Below are positions 1 to 9,789 of a stretch of DNA of 64,000 bases, one piece after another (position 1 is the stretch's first letter; every line of letters starts with the position of its first letter). The translations under genes and the position numbers were made by a program. Source of the DNA: Lachnospiraceae bacterium (GTDB taxonomy: Bacteria; Bacillota; Clostridia; Lachnospirales; Lachnospiraceae); assembly GCA_022510565.1 (NCBI GenBank), contig JAFLTE010000016.1, positions 1 through 64,000 on the forward strand, written 5' to 3'. The notes under the pieces are model-generated. The model searched no databases, had not been told where the DNA came from, and saw nothing but the letters and a program-made list of their open reading frames with translations.

Positions 1-1686
1 GTTGAATCTATGACAGGATATGCAAATGAAATCTACCAGAATGCAGTAGATGAAGGCTACAGGACAGAGATAAAATCGCAGGTACAAAGCACCATCGCCG
101 TGTTACAGAGCGAATATGACAAGGCACAGGCCGGAGAGAAGACGGAAGAGCAGGCCAAGAAAGATGCCAAGGAGATTATTCGAATTATGCGTTATCGGGA
201 TGATCAGAGCGGCTATTTCTGGATTGACGATACGGATTACATATTGGTGATGCATCCGGTGCTCTCTGAACAGGAAGGCAACAACCGCTATGAACTGGAA
301 GATCAGGACGGTGTCATGATCATTCAGTCAATCATGAAGGTATGTCAGAGTGCAGACAAAGGCGGTTACAATCAATTTTCTTTTACCAAGGCGGACGGTG
401 TGACGGTAGCGCCGAAGGTTGCTTATTCTGAGATTTTTGAGCCTTGGGGATGGGTCGTTTCCACCGGTAACTATGTGGATGATATGCAGGTAGGCATGGA
501 TACGGTGCAGGCACAAATCGGAGCTCTTACCAGAGGTCTGCTTATAAGAATAGGGGTTGTATCCGTTGTTATCATTTGTGTGGCGTTGGTGCTTGCTTTC
601 CTGTATGGTACACAAATGGTGAAGCCGTTGAAGGAAATTCAGGAATTTGCCAGACACCTTGCTGAAGGTAATTTGACATGGGAAGTACATGTAAAAGCGC
701 AAAATGAGATTGGTCTGACCGGAGAACTGCTTGGCGCAGCACGTCGAAGTACACGTAAGCTTTTACAGGATATCACTGAAGTGGCAAACGGTGTAAGTGG
801 AGCCCTTAAAAGTTTTGACACTGCGTTTAATAATATGAAAACGTCCATAGATGAAACTTCTACGGCGGTCAATTCCATTGCGGGTAATGTCGGTGAACAG
901 GCTTCTGCTACCGACAATGCGGCGGGCGAAGTCAGCGTTATGGCGGAACATATTGAGCGTACGGATGAAGAGATAAAGATATTGGATGAAAATGCCAAAG
1001 ATATGAAGCGTTTAAGCGAGCAGTCTATGAATACCTTAAATAATCTGATTAAGGTCAACGACAGTGCAAGAGAAAACATCACCGCAATGGCTAGGCAAAG
1101 TGAGGCAACCAATCAGGCGGTAGAGCAGATTGAGATGGCGGCGAACCTGATTAATGAAATCGCGGATCAGACGAACCTGCTTGCTTTAAATGCCAGTATA
1201 GAGGCGGCAAGAGCCGGTGAGTCAGGCAGAGGCTTTGCGGTAGTTGCGGATGAGATTGGTAAGCTGGCAAATCAGTCAGCCTCTTCGGTGGAGGAGATCA
1301 GACGTGTAATAGAGGAACTGCTGGTGAATACTTCCAAGTCAGTTCAGATTATGAAGGAAATGAACAAATCAGTAGACGTGCAGGTGTCTTCCTTGTCCGA
1401 GACGTATGATACCTTCAAGGAACTTTATCATGAATTGGATAACTGTGTGAACGCAGTACAGACTATCGGTGCAATGACAGGGGAGATTGAGAACCAGAGA
1501 ACTAACGTGACGCAGTCCCTTGATTTATTGAATAATCTGGCTCAGGACAATGCCGCAGTGGCAGAGGAAACATCGGCGATGACCGGAGACGTGTCTCATA
1601 TAGTAGACAGTTCCAATCAGATTGTGCTTGAACTGGAAAATCAGGTACAGGCATTGTTAGTGGATATTGAGAAATTTATCGTTTAA
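1..1686 (+). CDS. Methyl-accepting chemotaxis protein (5' end outside window)
   Basis: Membrane chemoreceptor that passes ligand signals to the CheA/CheW array. The frame is open from base 1 (three codons before the first ATG at 10), so the N-terminal anchor is missing and the gene is partial. Visible order, numbered from that ATG: an extracellular single-Cache domain (about 20-165, with a [11 protein letters not shown] segment), a membrane helix (about 178-200), a HAMP linker, then a long coiled-coil signalling domain. The conserved hairpin tip around residues 383-425 ([20 protein letters not shown]) is intact, so the receptor should couple to CheA. Cache domains of this type bind small organic ligands in the family; the ligand here is unknown. 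A hairpin follows the stop codon. Confidence 0.95.
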   Translation, partial: VESMTGYANEIYQNAVDEGYRTEIKSQVQSTIAVLQSEYDKAQAGEKTEEQAKKDAKEIIRIMRYRDDQSGYFWIDDTDYILVMHPVLSEQEGNNRYELEDQDGVMIIQSIMKVCQSADKGGYNQFSFTKADGVTVAPKVAYSEIFEPWGWVVSTGNYVDDMQVGMDTVQAQIGALTRGLLIRIGVVSVVIICVALVLAFLYGTQMVKPLKEIQEFARHLAEGNLTWEVHVKAQNEIGLTGELLGAARRSTRKLLQDITEVANGVSGALKSFDTAFNNMKTSIDETSTAVNSIAGNVGEQASATDNAAGEVSVMAEHIERTDEEIKILDENAKDMKRLSEQSMNTLNNLIKVNDSARENITAMARQSEATNQAVEQIEMAANLINEIADQTNLLALNASIEAARAGESGRGFAVVADEIGKLANQSASSVEEIRRVIEELLVNTSKSVQIMKEMNKSVDVQVSSLSETYDTFKELYHELDNCVNAVQTIGAMTGEIENQRTNVTQSLDLLNNLAQDNAAVAEETSAMTGDVSHIVDSSNQIVLELENQVQALLVDIEKFIV

Positions 1687-1702
1687 CAAGAAGGCTAAAC
1701 TG

Positions 1703-1724
1703 CGCCTGACCAATCGGTCAGGCG
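1703..1724 (+). terminator. Hairpin after chemoreceptor gene
   Basis: Perfect 9-bp stem CGCCTGACC/GGTCAGGCG with an AATC loop starts 16 bases after the chemoreceptor stop. Only a weak T-rich stretch follows (TTGTGCTTA), so it is a moderate intrinsic terminator or an mRNA 3' end stabiliser. Confidence 0.5.
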
Positions 1725-1734
1725 TTGTGCTTAG

Positions 1735-1744
1735 AAAACGTTTT
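1735..1744. promoter_or_regulatory. AAAACGTTTT palindrome upstream of beta-glucosidase
   Basis: Perfect 10-bp palindrome AAAACGTTTT centred on CG, 21 bases before the GH3 start codon. LacI-family operators and catabolite-responsive elements have a central CG flanked by A and T arms, so it could be an operator for the glycosidase. This is inference from shape only. Confidence 0.3.
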
Positions 1745-1765
1745 GAAGATGCAGGAGGGTTAGCA

Positions 1766-4042
1766 ATGACGGCAGACAAAATCAGAGAACTGGTGGCACA
1801 GATGACGTTGGAGGAGAAGGCAGCAATGTGTTCAGGCGCAGACTTCTGGCATACGGAGGCGGTGGAGCGTCTGGGGATTCCGGCGAGTATGGTATCCGAT
1901 GGGCCTCACGGACTCCGTAAGCAGGATCAGGAGGCGGACCACTTAGGAGTAAACGACAGCATTAAGGCAGTCTGCTTTCCTGCCGGCTGCGGTACTGCAG
2001 CTTCTTTTAACCGAGACTTGTTAAGAATGATGGGAGAGACGTTGGGCAATGAATGTCAGGCAGAAGGCGTCAGCGTTATTCTTGGTCCGGCGGTCAACAT
2101 TAAGCGCTCTCCGCTTTGTGGGCGTAACTTTGAATATTATTCGGAAGACCCGCTTGTGGCGAGTGAGATAGCGGGTGCGTTGATTCAGGGTGTACAGAGT
2201 AAGAACGTGGGCACCAGCATCAAGCATTTTCTGGCAAATAATCAGGAGACGAGAAGGCTCTCTTCCGATTCCCGTGTGGACGAGAGAACCTTGCATGAAA
2301 TTTATTTGGCGGCTTTTGAAGGTGCGGTGAAGAAAGCAAAACCGTGGACTGTGATGTGCTCATATAATAAAATCAACGGTACTTATGCGGCACAAAATCA
2401 TCAGTATCTGACCGAGACGCTGCGTGAGCAGTGGGGATTTGACGGTTATGTGATGAGTGATTGGGGTGCGGTCAACAATCGTGTGGAAGATTTAAAGGCA
2501 GGACTTGATTTGGAAATGCCCAGCTCTTTAGGCGCCAATGATAAATTGATTGTTGGTGCGGTACTGAGCGGTGAGCTGGATGAGAGCGTGGTAAATGCTG
2601 CGGTGGAACATATATTGAATATTGTGTTCCGCTACGAGGAAAACCGTGATAAGAATGCTGTGTTTGATAAAGATAAGGACCATGAGACGGCGCGTAAAGT
2701 AGCTGAGGAGACAATCGTTCTGTTAAAGAACGAAGATGTACTTCCTCTGTCCGAAAAGCAGAAGGTTGCCTTTATCGGTCAGTATGCGAAGGTGCCTCGT
2801 TATCAAGGTGGAGGAAGTTCTCATATTAACAGCCATAAGATTACTTCCGCATTGGAGGCGGCATCCGGTATGGACAATGTCATCTATGCGCAGGGATTTG
2901 ATGATGCGCAGGATAAGACGGATGAAAAACTTCTGGCGGAAGCGGTTGAGGCGGCACGAAGCGCACAAGTGGCAGTTGTCTTTGCAGGTTTACCGGATAA
3001 ATATGAATCCGAGGGATTTGACAGAAAACATATGGCTATGCCGGATTATCAGAATGAGCTGATTGAGAAGATTGCGGCAGTGCAACCCAATACCGTAGTG
3101 GTTCTGCATAACGGCTCGCCTGTGGAGATGCCTTGGGCAGATAGGGTAAAAGGTATTGTGGAGGCATACTTAGGCGGTCAGGCAGTGGGCGGAGCCATCT
3201 GTGACATTCTGTTTGGCAGGGTGAATCCCAGTGCGAAACTTCCGGAGACATTCCCGATTAAGCTGGAGGATAATCCGTCCTATCTGTCGTATATCGGCGA
3301 GGGTGATATGGTAGAGTACCGTGAGGGCATTTTCGTGGGATACCGCTATTATGATAAGAAAAAGATGGATGTGTTATTCCCCTTCGGGCATGGTCTGTCC
3401 TACACCACTTTTGAGTATTCCAATCTGACCGTAGATAAGGAGAAGTTGAAAGATACCGACACGCTGCGGGTAACTGTGGATGTAACCAACACGGGTACCA
3501 TGGCAGGCAAGGAAGTAGTGCAGTTGTATGTGGCTGACAAGAAGAGCACGGTAATTCGACCTGTGAAAGAATTGCGCGATTTTGCGAAGGTGGAGCTTAA
3601 GCCGGGTGGGACGAAGACGGTGACCTTCACGTTGGATAAGAGAGCCTTTGCATACTACAGTGTGAAGATTCACGACTGGCACGTGGAGACAGGTGAGTTT
3701 GATATTCTTATTGGTAAGTCCTCCAGAGATATTGTTCTGACTAAGACTGTGACAGTGGAGTCCACAGTAAAACTTCCCTTTGTATATACCACGGACACAA
3801 CGATGGGCGATGTGAGAAAAGACCCCAGAGCCTGGAAGATTGTACAGGAGTCGTTGGCTATGGGAATGATTGGCGGGCAGGACGATTCGCAGAGTGAAGC
3901 TGCAAGCGAGGCGATTTCGGACGAGATGGCTGATGCCGGAATAGAGTATTCACCGCTGCGCGGACCGGTCAGCTTCGGCGGTCATGTGACGATGGCGGAT
4001 ATACAGGCTATCGTGGATAAATTGAATGCGTTAGATGACTAA
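1766..4042 (+). CDS. Glycoside hydrolase family 3 beta-glucosidase
   Basis: Predicted to remove terminal beta-linked glucose (or xylose) from oligosaccharides in the cytoplasm; no signal peptide is seen. The 758 residues show the GH3 layout: an N-terminal barrel with GPAVNIKRSPLCGRNFEYYSEDP, the nucleophile Asp near residue 232 in VMSDWGAV, a second alpha/beta domain, and a C-terminal fibronectin-III-like domain (KEVVQLYVADKKS onward). The ATG at 1766 is chosen because GCAGGAGGG lies just upstream; the frame extends further upstream but overlaps the chemoreceptor. Its last 8 bases overlap the next gene. Exact sugar specificity cannot be read from sequence. Confidence 0.95.
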   Translation: MTADKIRELVAQMTLEEKAAMCSGADFWHTEAVERLGIPASMVSDGPHGLRKQDQEADHLGVNDSIKAVCFPAGCGTAASFNRDLLRMMGETLGNECQAEGVSVILGPAVNIKRSPLCGRNFEYYSEDPLVASEIAGALIQGVQSKNVGTSIKHFLANNQETRRLSSDSRVDERTLHEIYLAAFEGAVKKAKPWTVMCSYNKINGTYAAQNHQYLTETLREQWGFDGYVMSDWGAVNNRVEDLKAGLDLEMPSSLGANDKLIVGAVLSGELDESVVNAAVEHILNIVFRYEENRDKNAVFDKDKDHETARKVAEETIVLLKNEDVLPLSEKQKVAFIGQYAKVPRYQGGGSSHINSHKITSALEAASGMDNVIYAQGFDDAQDKTDEKLLAEAVEAARSAQVAVVFAGLPDKYESEGFDRKHMAMPDYQNELIEKIAAVQPNTVVVLHNGSPVEMPWADRVKGIVEAYLGGQAVGGAICDILFGRVNPSAKLPETFPIKLEDNPSYLSYIGEGDMVEYREGIFVGYRYYDKKKMDVLFPFGHGLSYTTFEYSNLTVDKEKLKDTDTLRVTVDVTNTGTMAGKEVVQLYVADKKSTVIRPVKELRDFAKVELKPGGTKTVTFTLDKRAFAYYSVKIHDWHVETGEFDILIGKSSRDIVLTKTVTVESTVKLPFVYTTDTTMGDVRKDPRAWKIVQESLAMGMIGGQDDSQSEAASEAISDEMADAGIEYSPLRGPVSFGGHVTMADIQAIVDKLNALDD

Positions 4043-4799
4043 CCCGCTGATATATCCGATGGATATGCGGAACGAACGATACGGAGATTACGATATGTAC
4101 GGCTTGATAAGTTCTATGCTTCAAAGTTACAGTGTTTGGACTGTTGTCCTCGGAATAATAGCGATGGTAAAAAGGCAGCAGGAGCCGCCGGAGTGGAGGG
4201 AACGTGGCCTTACCAGAGAGCAGCAGGTTCTTGAGAATGCACAATATCTGACATACAGAAAAGAGGTCTATAAACAGTATCCGCGTCTAGAGATGTTTGA
4301 GCAGACCAAAAAAATATGGGCGTTTTTTCTTACACTGGTATATTTTATTACCTATGTTCTGAACATCTTTGCGACCATTGAGGTGAACAGAGAGTCAGCA
4401 ACGATGCTGGGTATCGTTGTGAGTTTTTTGGTACTGCTTGGAGGAAGTTCCATCGTTCTGGGAGTCTTTCTTGTCGCAATGGGGCCTAAGTGGAAACTGG
4501 CAATCCTGTTGTATGTGATTGGCATTGGACAGATAGTCTTACGTATCCACGCATATATCACTAGCGGGATTGATTCGTGGGATATGTTTTGGTCGGCATA
4601 TACGGAAGGCTTTCAAATGCTTCCTGCAGTATTCGGTGCGGATATTCTCACAATGGTATTCAATCTATTCATTCTGCTGACCGCCGTGTGGCTGACAGCT
4701 CCTAAACGCAACAGAAAGCTTGCGGAACAATCGGATGCACTGGATAGAAAGATAAAGAATGATTTCATAGCTAAAAGAATTGATATGGATACAGACTAA
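4035..4799 (+). CDS. Polytopic membrane protein of unknown function
   Basis: A 254-residue protein I do not recognise. It has four clear hydrophobic helices (around residues 95-118, 122-148, 153-175 and 200-222) and a possible further one near 28-46. The C-terminus is charged and presumably cytosolic. It overlaps the beta-glucosidase by 8 bases, implying co-transcription and possible translational coupling; no good ribosome site precedes the first ATG, and in-frame ATGs at 4059 and 4065 are alternatives. A strong terminator follows. Linkage to GH3 suggests, but does not show, a sugar-related role. Confidence 0.75.
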   Translation: MTNPLIYPMDMRNERYGDYDMYGLISSMLQSYSVWTVVLGIIAMVKRQQEPPEWRERGLTREQQVLENAQYLTYRKEVYKQYPRLEMFEQTKKIWAFFLTLVYFITYVLNIFATIEVNRESATMLGIVVSFLVLLGGSSIVLGVFLVAMGPKWKLAILLYVIGIGQIVLRIHAYITSGIDSWDMFWSAYTEGFQMLPAVFGADILTMVFNLFILLTAVWLTAPKRNRKLAEQSDALDRKIKNDFIAKRIDMDTD

Positions 4800-4827
4800 T
4801 GCTATAATGTGAAACATACTATTTAGA

Positions 4828-4857
4828 GAGTTGGCTGCCGGGCCAACTCCTTTTTTT
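4828..4857 (+). terminator. Intrinsic terminator
   Basis: 8-bp stem GAGTTGGC/GCCAACTC with a 6-base loop, followed by C and seven T. It closes the GH3/membrane-protein unit. Confidence 0.9.
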
Positions 4858-4957
4858 GTGAATAAGCACAACAAAATGATGCAACTTTGATGCAACTCTG
4901 TTACAAGATTGATGCATGCCTATGTTACCGTGTATTTGGAGAGGAAGGCATGAATCA

Positions 4958-5989
4958 ATGAAAATAAAAAAAGTATTGATATTGAGTGTCATGGGATTTA
5001 TTTTATGGGCAGCGTGGGGCAGCAAAGTAAATGCAGAGGAAGATATTAACTATGCCCACTTACAAGAAGAACCAATTCGAATTGCGGTGGAGGATTGGAG
5101 CACTCTGGAAGAATTGCAGCATAGACTGACTGCCGTTCCGAAAGACTCAATTTTTATTCATGTGAAATCGGAAGGATTAAATATGCGGGAGACAGCGCAG
5201 CGTGTAAAGTTGTGTTGGAATGTCAATCACAGCAGGAACCATTATTCCGTCAGTATATCCGATGCTGTAGAACAGGCACAGGATTCGGATGTGCTTCGAC
5301 CATTTTTGGGGCTGTTTGGGGAGGAAGCCGAGGCGATTATGAAGCAGGCGGCGGAGGAAGAGGACAGCTATATCAGTTTTATTAGATTAGAGCGTGTAGA
5401 CGAATTGGAGATATGTACCTTCGAGGTTCGTGCCGACAGGGAGAAACAGTATCATCTGCTCATAACAGGCGAACGGGAAGATACGAAAGTAGAGTTTCAA
5501 CATCTGGTAATTCCGGCTACGTGGTATACCAGTTACGGGTATTGGACATGGTTTGGCAGATATGTGATTTCGCAGGTTGACCTCAATTTTGACGGAGAAA
5601 AGGATTTGTTGATACATGAGGGTTCTTCATGGGGAAGCGGAGGCGCATGGAATAACTACCGCGCCGTAGTCTGGGATAAGACTGTGGAAGAATTTGTGTG
5701 GTATTCTTCTTTTCCCGAGCAGATTTCTCATCTGGATTTTGAAAATAAAAGAGTGGTAGACCGTTATCAGAGTGGTGTAGGGTATGAAGTAGTATGTGAA
5801 TATGGCGTGGTGGACGGTGAATATGCAAAGACAAGAGAATTGATTTGGGAATATCATGGGGAGACGGGCACGTGTACACTGTCCTATTGCGAGATGGGAA
5901 TTTTAGTTAAGGAGTATGACGCGACGAATATGGATTTAGATGAGATAGCGACGCTTTATCCTGATTTGGATTATTGGTGGCGGGGGTAG
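4958..5989 (+). CDS. Secreted protein with DxNxDGxxD motif
   Basis: A 343-residue exported protein of unknown function. It starts with a typical signal peptide (MKIKKVLILSVMGFILWAAW, cleavage likely after VNA at residue 26). The ATG at 4958 is chosen because GGAGAGGAAGG lies upstream and the signal peptide begins there; the frame itself opens at 4916. Around residues 208-219 it carries DLNFDGEKDLLI, matching the DxNxDGxxD calcium-loop pattern of dockerin/FG-GAP-like repeats. The next gene, 6 bases downstream, has the same motif, so the two may act together at the cell surface. Substrate unknown. Confidence 0.8.
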   Translation: MKIKKVLILSVMGFILWAAWGSKVNAEEDINYAHLQEEPIRIAVEDWSTLEELQHRLTAVPKDSIFIHVKSEGLNMRETAQRVKLCWNVNHSRNHYSVSISDAVEQAQDSDVLRPFLGLFGEEAEAIMKQAAEEEDSYISFIRLERVDELEICTFEVRADREKQYHLLITGEREDTKVEFQHLVIPATWYTSYGYWTWFGRYVISQVDLNFDGEKDLLIHEGSSWGSGGAWNNYRAVVWDKTVEEFVWYSSFPEQISHLDFENKRVVDRYQSGVGYEVVCEYGVVDGEYAKTRELIWEYHGETGTCTLSYCEMGILVKEYDATNMDLDEIATLYPDLDYWWRG

Positions 5990-5995
5990 CAGAAA

Positions 5996-7894
5996 ATGAA
6001 GAGAAAAGTTTTAACAGCAGTGCTTATTTGTATATGTGCGTTTTGGTTATGGCCTTGGAACAAAGCAGCAATCGTATGCTATGCGAAAACAGATACCGAT
6101 AAGGAGAAGGTAGAAGAGTTCGTCACGGCGTACTATGAGGCACACACGGAAGAAGGAATAGAAACCTTGCCGGATTATGTCGAGGATGCCAAAAGTGCCG
6201 CTGAGGAAATGATGGTTCTTGAGGTGTGTCTGGAATTGGGTGTTGAAAAGTATGGCAACCTTGATGTTACCGCATATCCGCTTGGTGATGGGATAAGATG
6301 GCTTGCCGTTGTTAGCTATGAACTTATTGTGGAAGATTTTGATATAGGGATTCCGGGTTTGACAACGCTCACGGTACGAAAACAAAAAGATGGAGCTTTT
6401 AAGATATATGACGAGTATTTGGATGATATGGATGATACGGAGCGAGAAAAATTGGAGGAGGAAATATGGGAACTTGCGCTTTCGGATGAGATATATGACA
6501 AAACCATTGATGTAAATGCCGGATATAATACTGTCGTTTCTGAAAATCCCGACATTCTGGAGTGGGTTCTTGAGTTACAGGATGAAATCACCCAAGCTCA
6601 TGTGGACCGGATGGAAGATATTTCTCAGCCGGAAACGGCGAAAACCAAAACATATATTGTCCGCAAGGGTGATTGTCTCTGGAGCATAGCCGAAGAAGAA
6701 TTTGGCGACGGAATGTATTGGAGCCGCATCTACGAAGCTAACCGTGAGCTGATAGGGGATACTTCTGATTTACTTTATGTAGGTTGGGAGTTGAACATGG
6801 ATATTCCGGTAGAAACAGTGTATACCGATGAAGAATGCAAGGAAATCACATTCGGAAATATCAAATGCAGTATCAGTAAGTTTTATCATATAGCCAGGGT
6901 TGTGGAAGAAGAAAATCAAACAACTTTTTACGCGGAGGCGGATTCAAAACCGGACGAGCCCGGGTTTCATGGACCACAGCAAAGAATTTATATTGTCAGA
7001 AAAGAACCGGAGCTTCCCGACAGCTATGAGGAGGCGATAAAGTATTTTGAAGGGATAACAGAGCTCAGTTATTTTAAGAGTTATCAGACAGCGGATGATA
7101 ACAAAATTCGCGCTTTATATAAAGCCATGGAAGCGGACGAAGACAAAGCATACTATTTGGTAGGCGTAAGTGGGGAGGACGGACTTTACTTTATCGAAAC
7201 GGAAGATATATTACTGGATAATAGTCTTGCAGTTCTTTATGGACGAAAAAGTCCGTTTGTGGAGGAGTATTGTTATACTTTATCCGATGTCAAGTGCGGA
7301 CGGAATTATACCGCGCAGGTGGAGAAAAATATATATTATGGAGAGATGCGTGCGGAATATAAAGTGACTTCTGATTTATTGAATTATACTGCCGAGTTTT
7401 CTGCTGTGCCCTCGGAGGACGACGAATCCAAATTGGTCAACACATGGAATGTTACGTTGGAGAATGAGCCGTACAAAGTTCCGACGGTACAGTGGGTTTC
7501 CGAAGCCCTGACTCGGTTCGGCTATCTCGACTATCCTGATTTTGATGATATGAACGCAGACGGCTATCCTGATTTACTCGGATATGTATACACTCCTCAT
7601 GGGTCACGCAGTATGAAAACCATCTTTGTGTGGGATGAACAAGAACAAAAATATGTGCAGGTAATCAAGGTAGGTGATTCGAAGGAGTCCGAATGGCCGA
7701 ATACTTTTTGTTCACCTCATGCATCAGATGACCGTGTAGAAGAGTGGCATATAAAGTATGAAGATATGATCGAGACGGTACATTATTATTGTTACCGATG
7801 GGAAGGCAATAAACTGATCTTAGATGATGAGGATGAATATACCCTTGTTTATGACATGGAAAAAGATATGTATGTGAGAGAAGATGAAGAGTAA
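5996..7894 (+). CDS. Exported LysM-domain protein
   Basis: A 632-residue protein with an N-terminal signal or anchor segment (hydrophobic residues 5-22). Residues about 218-270 form one LysM module (TYIVRKGDCLWSIAEEEFGD through LLYVGWELNMDIP), a peptidoglycan-binding fold that would hold the protein in the wall. The C-terminal half is unassigned apart from DDMNADGYPDLL near residue 517, the same DxNxDGxxD pattern as in the preceding gene. Spacing of 6 bases to that gene indicates one operon. No catalytic motif is visible, so a structural, binding or sensing role is as likely as an enzymatic one. Confidence 0.8.
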   Translation: MKRKVLTAVLICICAFWLWPWNKAAIVCYAKTDTDKEKVEEFVTAYYEAHTEEGIETLPDYVEDAKSAAEEMMVLEVCLELGVEKYGNLDVTAYPLGDGIRWLAVVSYELIVEDFDIGIPGLTTLTVRKQKDGAFKIYDEYLDDMDDTEREKLEEEIWELALSDEIYDKTIDVNAGYNTVVSENPDILEWVLELQDEITQAHVDRMEDISQPETAKTKTYIVRKGDCLWSIAEEEFGDGMYWSRIYEANRELIGDTSDLLYVGWELNMDIPVETVYTDEECKEITFGNIKCSISKFYHIARVVEEENQTTFYAEADSKPDEPGFHGPQQRIYIVRKEPELPDSYEEAIKYFEGITELSYFKSYQTADDNKIRALYKAMEADEDKAYYLVGVSGEDGLYFIETEDILLDNSLAVLYGRKSPFVEEYCYTLSDVKCGRNYTAQVEKNIYYGEMRAEYKVTSDLLNYTAEFSAVPSEDDESKLVNTWNVTLENEPYKVPTVQWVSEALTRFGYLDYPDFDDMNADGYPDLLGYVYTPHGSRSMKTIFVWDEQEQKYVQVIKVGDSKESEWPNTFCSPHASDDRVEEWHIKYEDMIETVHYYCYRWEGNKLILDDEDEYTLVYDMEKDMYVREDEE

Positions 7895-7923
7895 GTCGGG
7901 GCGCGGGAGCTCCGTAGCATGCA

Positions 7924-7950
7924 AACAGCCGGAATAAACATCCGGCTGTT
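7924..7950. terminator. Hairpin between convergent genes
   Basis: 10-bp perfect stem AACAGCCGGA/TCCGGCTGTT with a 7-base loop, between the LysM gene and the oppositely oriented pyrG. T-rich flanks are short on both sides; it probably serves as a two-way terminator. Confidence 0.65.
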
Positions 7951-7984
7951 GTTATTAGAAATTAACTTGTAATTAAGCAAATCT

Positions 7985-9592
7985 TTATTTATTCTTCGCC
8001 TCTAACGCCGCCTTCACAAATCCTTTGAACAATGGGTGCGGTCTGTTAGGTCTTGATTTTAATTCCGGATGAGCCTGTGTTGCCACGAAGAACGGGTGAT
8101 CGGGCAGCTCGCACATCTCCACGATACGTCCGTCGGGAGATAAACCGGACAGCTTCATTCCATGCTCTGTTAGAACCGCACGGTAATCGTTGTTGACCTC
8201 GTAGCGGTGTCTGTGTCTTTCGTGAATAGTCTCTTCGCCGTACAACTCATATGCCTTGGAATTCTTGTCCAATACGCAAGGATAAGAACCGAGACGCAGA
8301 GTGCCGCCGATATCTTCCACGCCATTCTGATCAGGCATCAGTGCGATTACCGGATGGGTTGTGGAAGGATCCAACTCTATACTGTGAGCGTCGTTATAAC
8401 ACAATATGTTTCTTGCGAATTCTACAATAGCCAACTGCATACCGAGGCAAAGTCCCAAGAAAGGAATTTGTCTCTCTCTTGCGTATGTGATTGCATGAAT
8501 CTTACCCTCGATTCCTCTGTCGCCGAAACCGCCCGGCACCAACACGCCGCTGACACCATCCAAAATTTCATTGACATTATCTGCCGTCACTGTCTCTGAA
8601 TCCACCCATCTGATATTGACTACGCAGCGGTTAGAGATGCCGCCGTGTTTTAATGCTTCAACAACACTGATATAAGCATCGTGAAGTTGGGTATACTTAC
8701 CTACAAGGGCAACTTCCACTTCGTCAGTAGGTGTTCGCAGGGACTCAACCACGGCCTTCCAGTCCGCGAGATCGGGCTCCGGGCAATTCAGTTTCAGGCA
8801 GTCACATGCAACTTGTGCCAGATGCTCCTTCTCCATGGCAAGAGGAGCCTCGTAGAGATGTTCCACGTCCAGATTCTGCAGTACGCGATGGCTCGGTACA
8901 TTACAGAACAGCGCAATTTTATCTTTTAATGTCTGATCCAGGGCGCGCTCGCTGCGGCACACGATAATGTCCGGCTGAAGTCCCATACCCTGCAGCTCTT
9001 TGACACTTGACTGAGTAGGCTTAGTCTTCATCTCCTGAGACGCGCTTATATAGGGAATTAAGGTAACATGAATAAGAATTGCGTTTTCCCTGCCGACTTC
9101 ATGCTGGAACTGACGAATCGACTCCAAGAAAGGCTGGCTTTCAATATCACCCACCGTACCGCCTACCTCAATAATGGCAATGCGGGTCTCCTCATCGGTA
9201 AAGTTGCGGTAGAAACGGCTTTTGATTTCATTAGTGATATGCGGAATAACCTGCACCGTGCCGCCGCCGTAATCGCCGCGCCGCTCTTTCTGCAGTACGG
9301 ACCAGTATACTTTACCGGTAGTGACGTTGGAGTTCTTGTCCAGATTTTCGTCAATGAATCGCTCATAATGTCCCAGATCCAGATCGGTCTCCGTGCCGTC
9401 TTCGGTGACGAACACTTCACCGTGCTGAATGGGATTCATCGTTCCGGGGTCAATATTGATATAGGGGTCGAATTTCTGCATCGTGACTTTATAGCCGCGC
9501 GCTTTTAATAATCTTCCCAAAGATGCGGCTGTGATACCCTTACCAAGCCCGGATACAACGCCGCCGGTTACAAACACGTATTTTACTGCCAT
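7985..9592 (-). CDS. pyrG: CTP synthase
   Basis: Makes CTP from UTP using ATP and glutamine. The 535-residue product begins [20 protein letters not shown], the canonical synthetase P-loop region, with the [14 protein letters not shown] substrate segment. The C-terminal half is a class I glutamine amidotransferase with the nucleophile Cys near residue 383 in GLCLGMQ and a downstream His-Pro-Glu (QAHPELKS). The start at 9592 is preferred over an in-frame ATG seven codons upstream because GGAG lies directly before it. It is monocistronic here, divergent from ftsH. Confidence 0.98.
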   Translation of the reverse strand: MAVKYVFVTGGVVSGLGKGITAASLGRLLKARGYKVTMQKFDPYINIDPGTMNPIQHGEVFVTEDGTETDLDLGHYERFIDENLDKNSNVTTGKVYWSVLQKERRGDYGGGTVQVIPHITNEIKSRFYRNFTDEETRIAIIEVGGTVGDIESQPFLESIRQFQHEVGRENAILIHVTLIPYISASQEMKTKPTQSSVKELQGMGLQPDIIVCRSERALDQTLKDKIALFCNVPSHRVLQNLDVEHLYEAPLAMEKEHLAQVACDCLKLNCPEPDLADWKAVVESLRTPTDEVEVALVGKYTQLHDAYISVVEALKHGGISNRCVVNIRWVDSETVTADNVNEILDGVSGVLVPGGFGDRGIEGKIHAITYARERQIPFLGLCLGMQLAIVEFARNILCYNDAHSIELDPSTTHPVIALMPDQNGVEDIGGTLRLGSYPCVLDKNSKAYELYGEETIHERHRHRYEVNNDYRAVLTEHGMKLSGLSPDGRIVEMCELPDHPFFVATQAHPELKSRPNRPHPLFKGFVKAALEAKNK

Positions 9593-9624
9593 ATTTTCTC
9601 CATTCAATAACAAAATTTACTCAT

Positions 9625-9630
9625 ATTATA
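9625..9630 (-). promoter_or_regulatory. pyrG -10 element
   Basis: Perfect TATAAT on the minus strand about 33 bases before the pyrG start. No good -35 hexamer sits at 16-18 bases. Confidence 0.45.
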
Positions 9631-9727
9631 CAATGGTGGCACAGGAAAAATCTACTGCAATCGTTAAAAAATGTAAAAAACTTTAGATTTCTTTAATACT
9701 TGTGTCCTGAAATTCATAATTCGCATA

Positions 9728-9756
9728 TTGATTTATGATTTTCCCTTATATATACT
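9728..9756 (+). promoter_or_regulatory. ftsH promoter (SigA type)
   Basis: TTGATT, 17-base spacer, TATACT, predicting a start near 9763 and a 27-base leader before ftsH. Confidence 0.75.
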
Positions 9757-9789
9757 AGACATAGTTAATTATGAAAGTGAGGATGCCTT

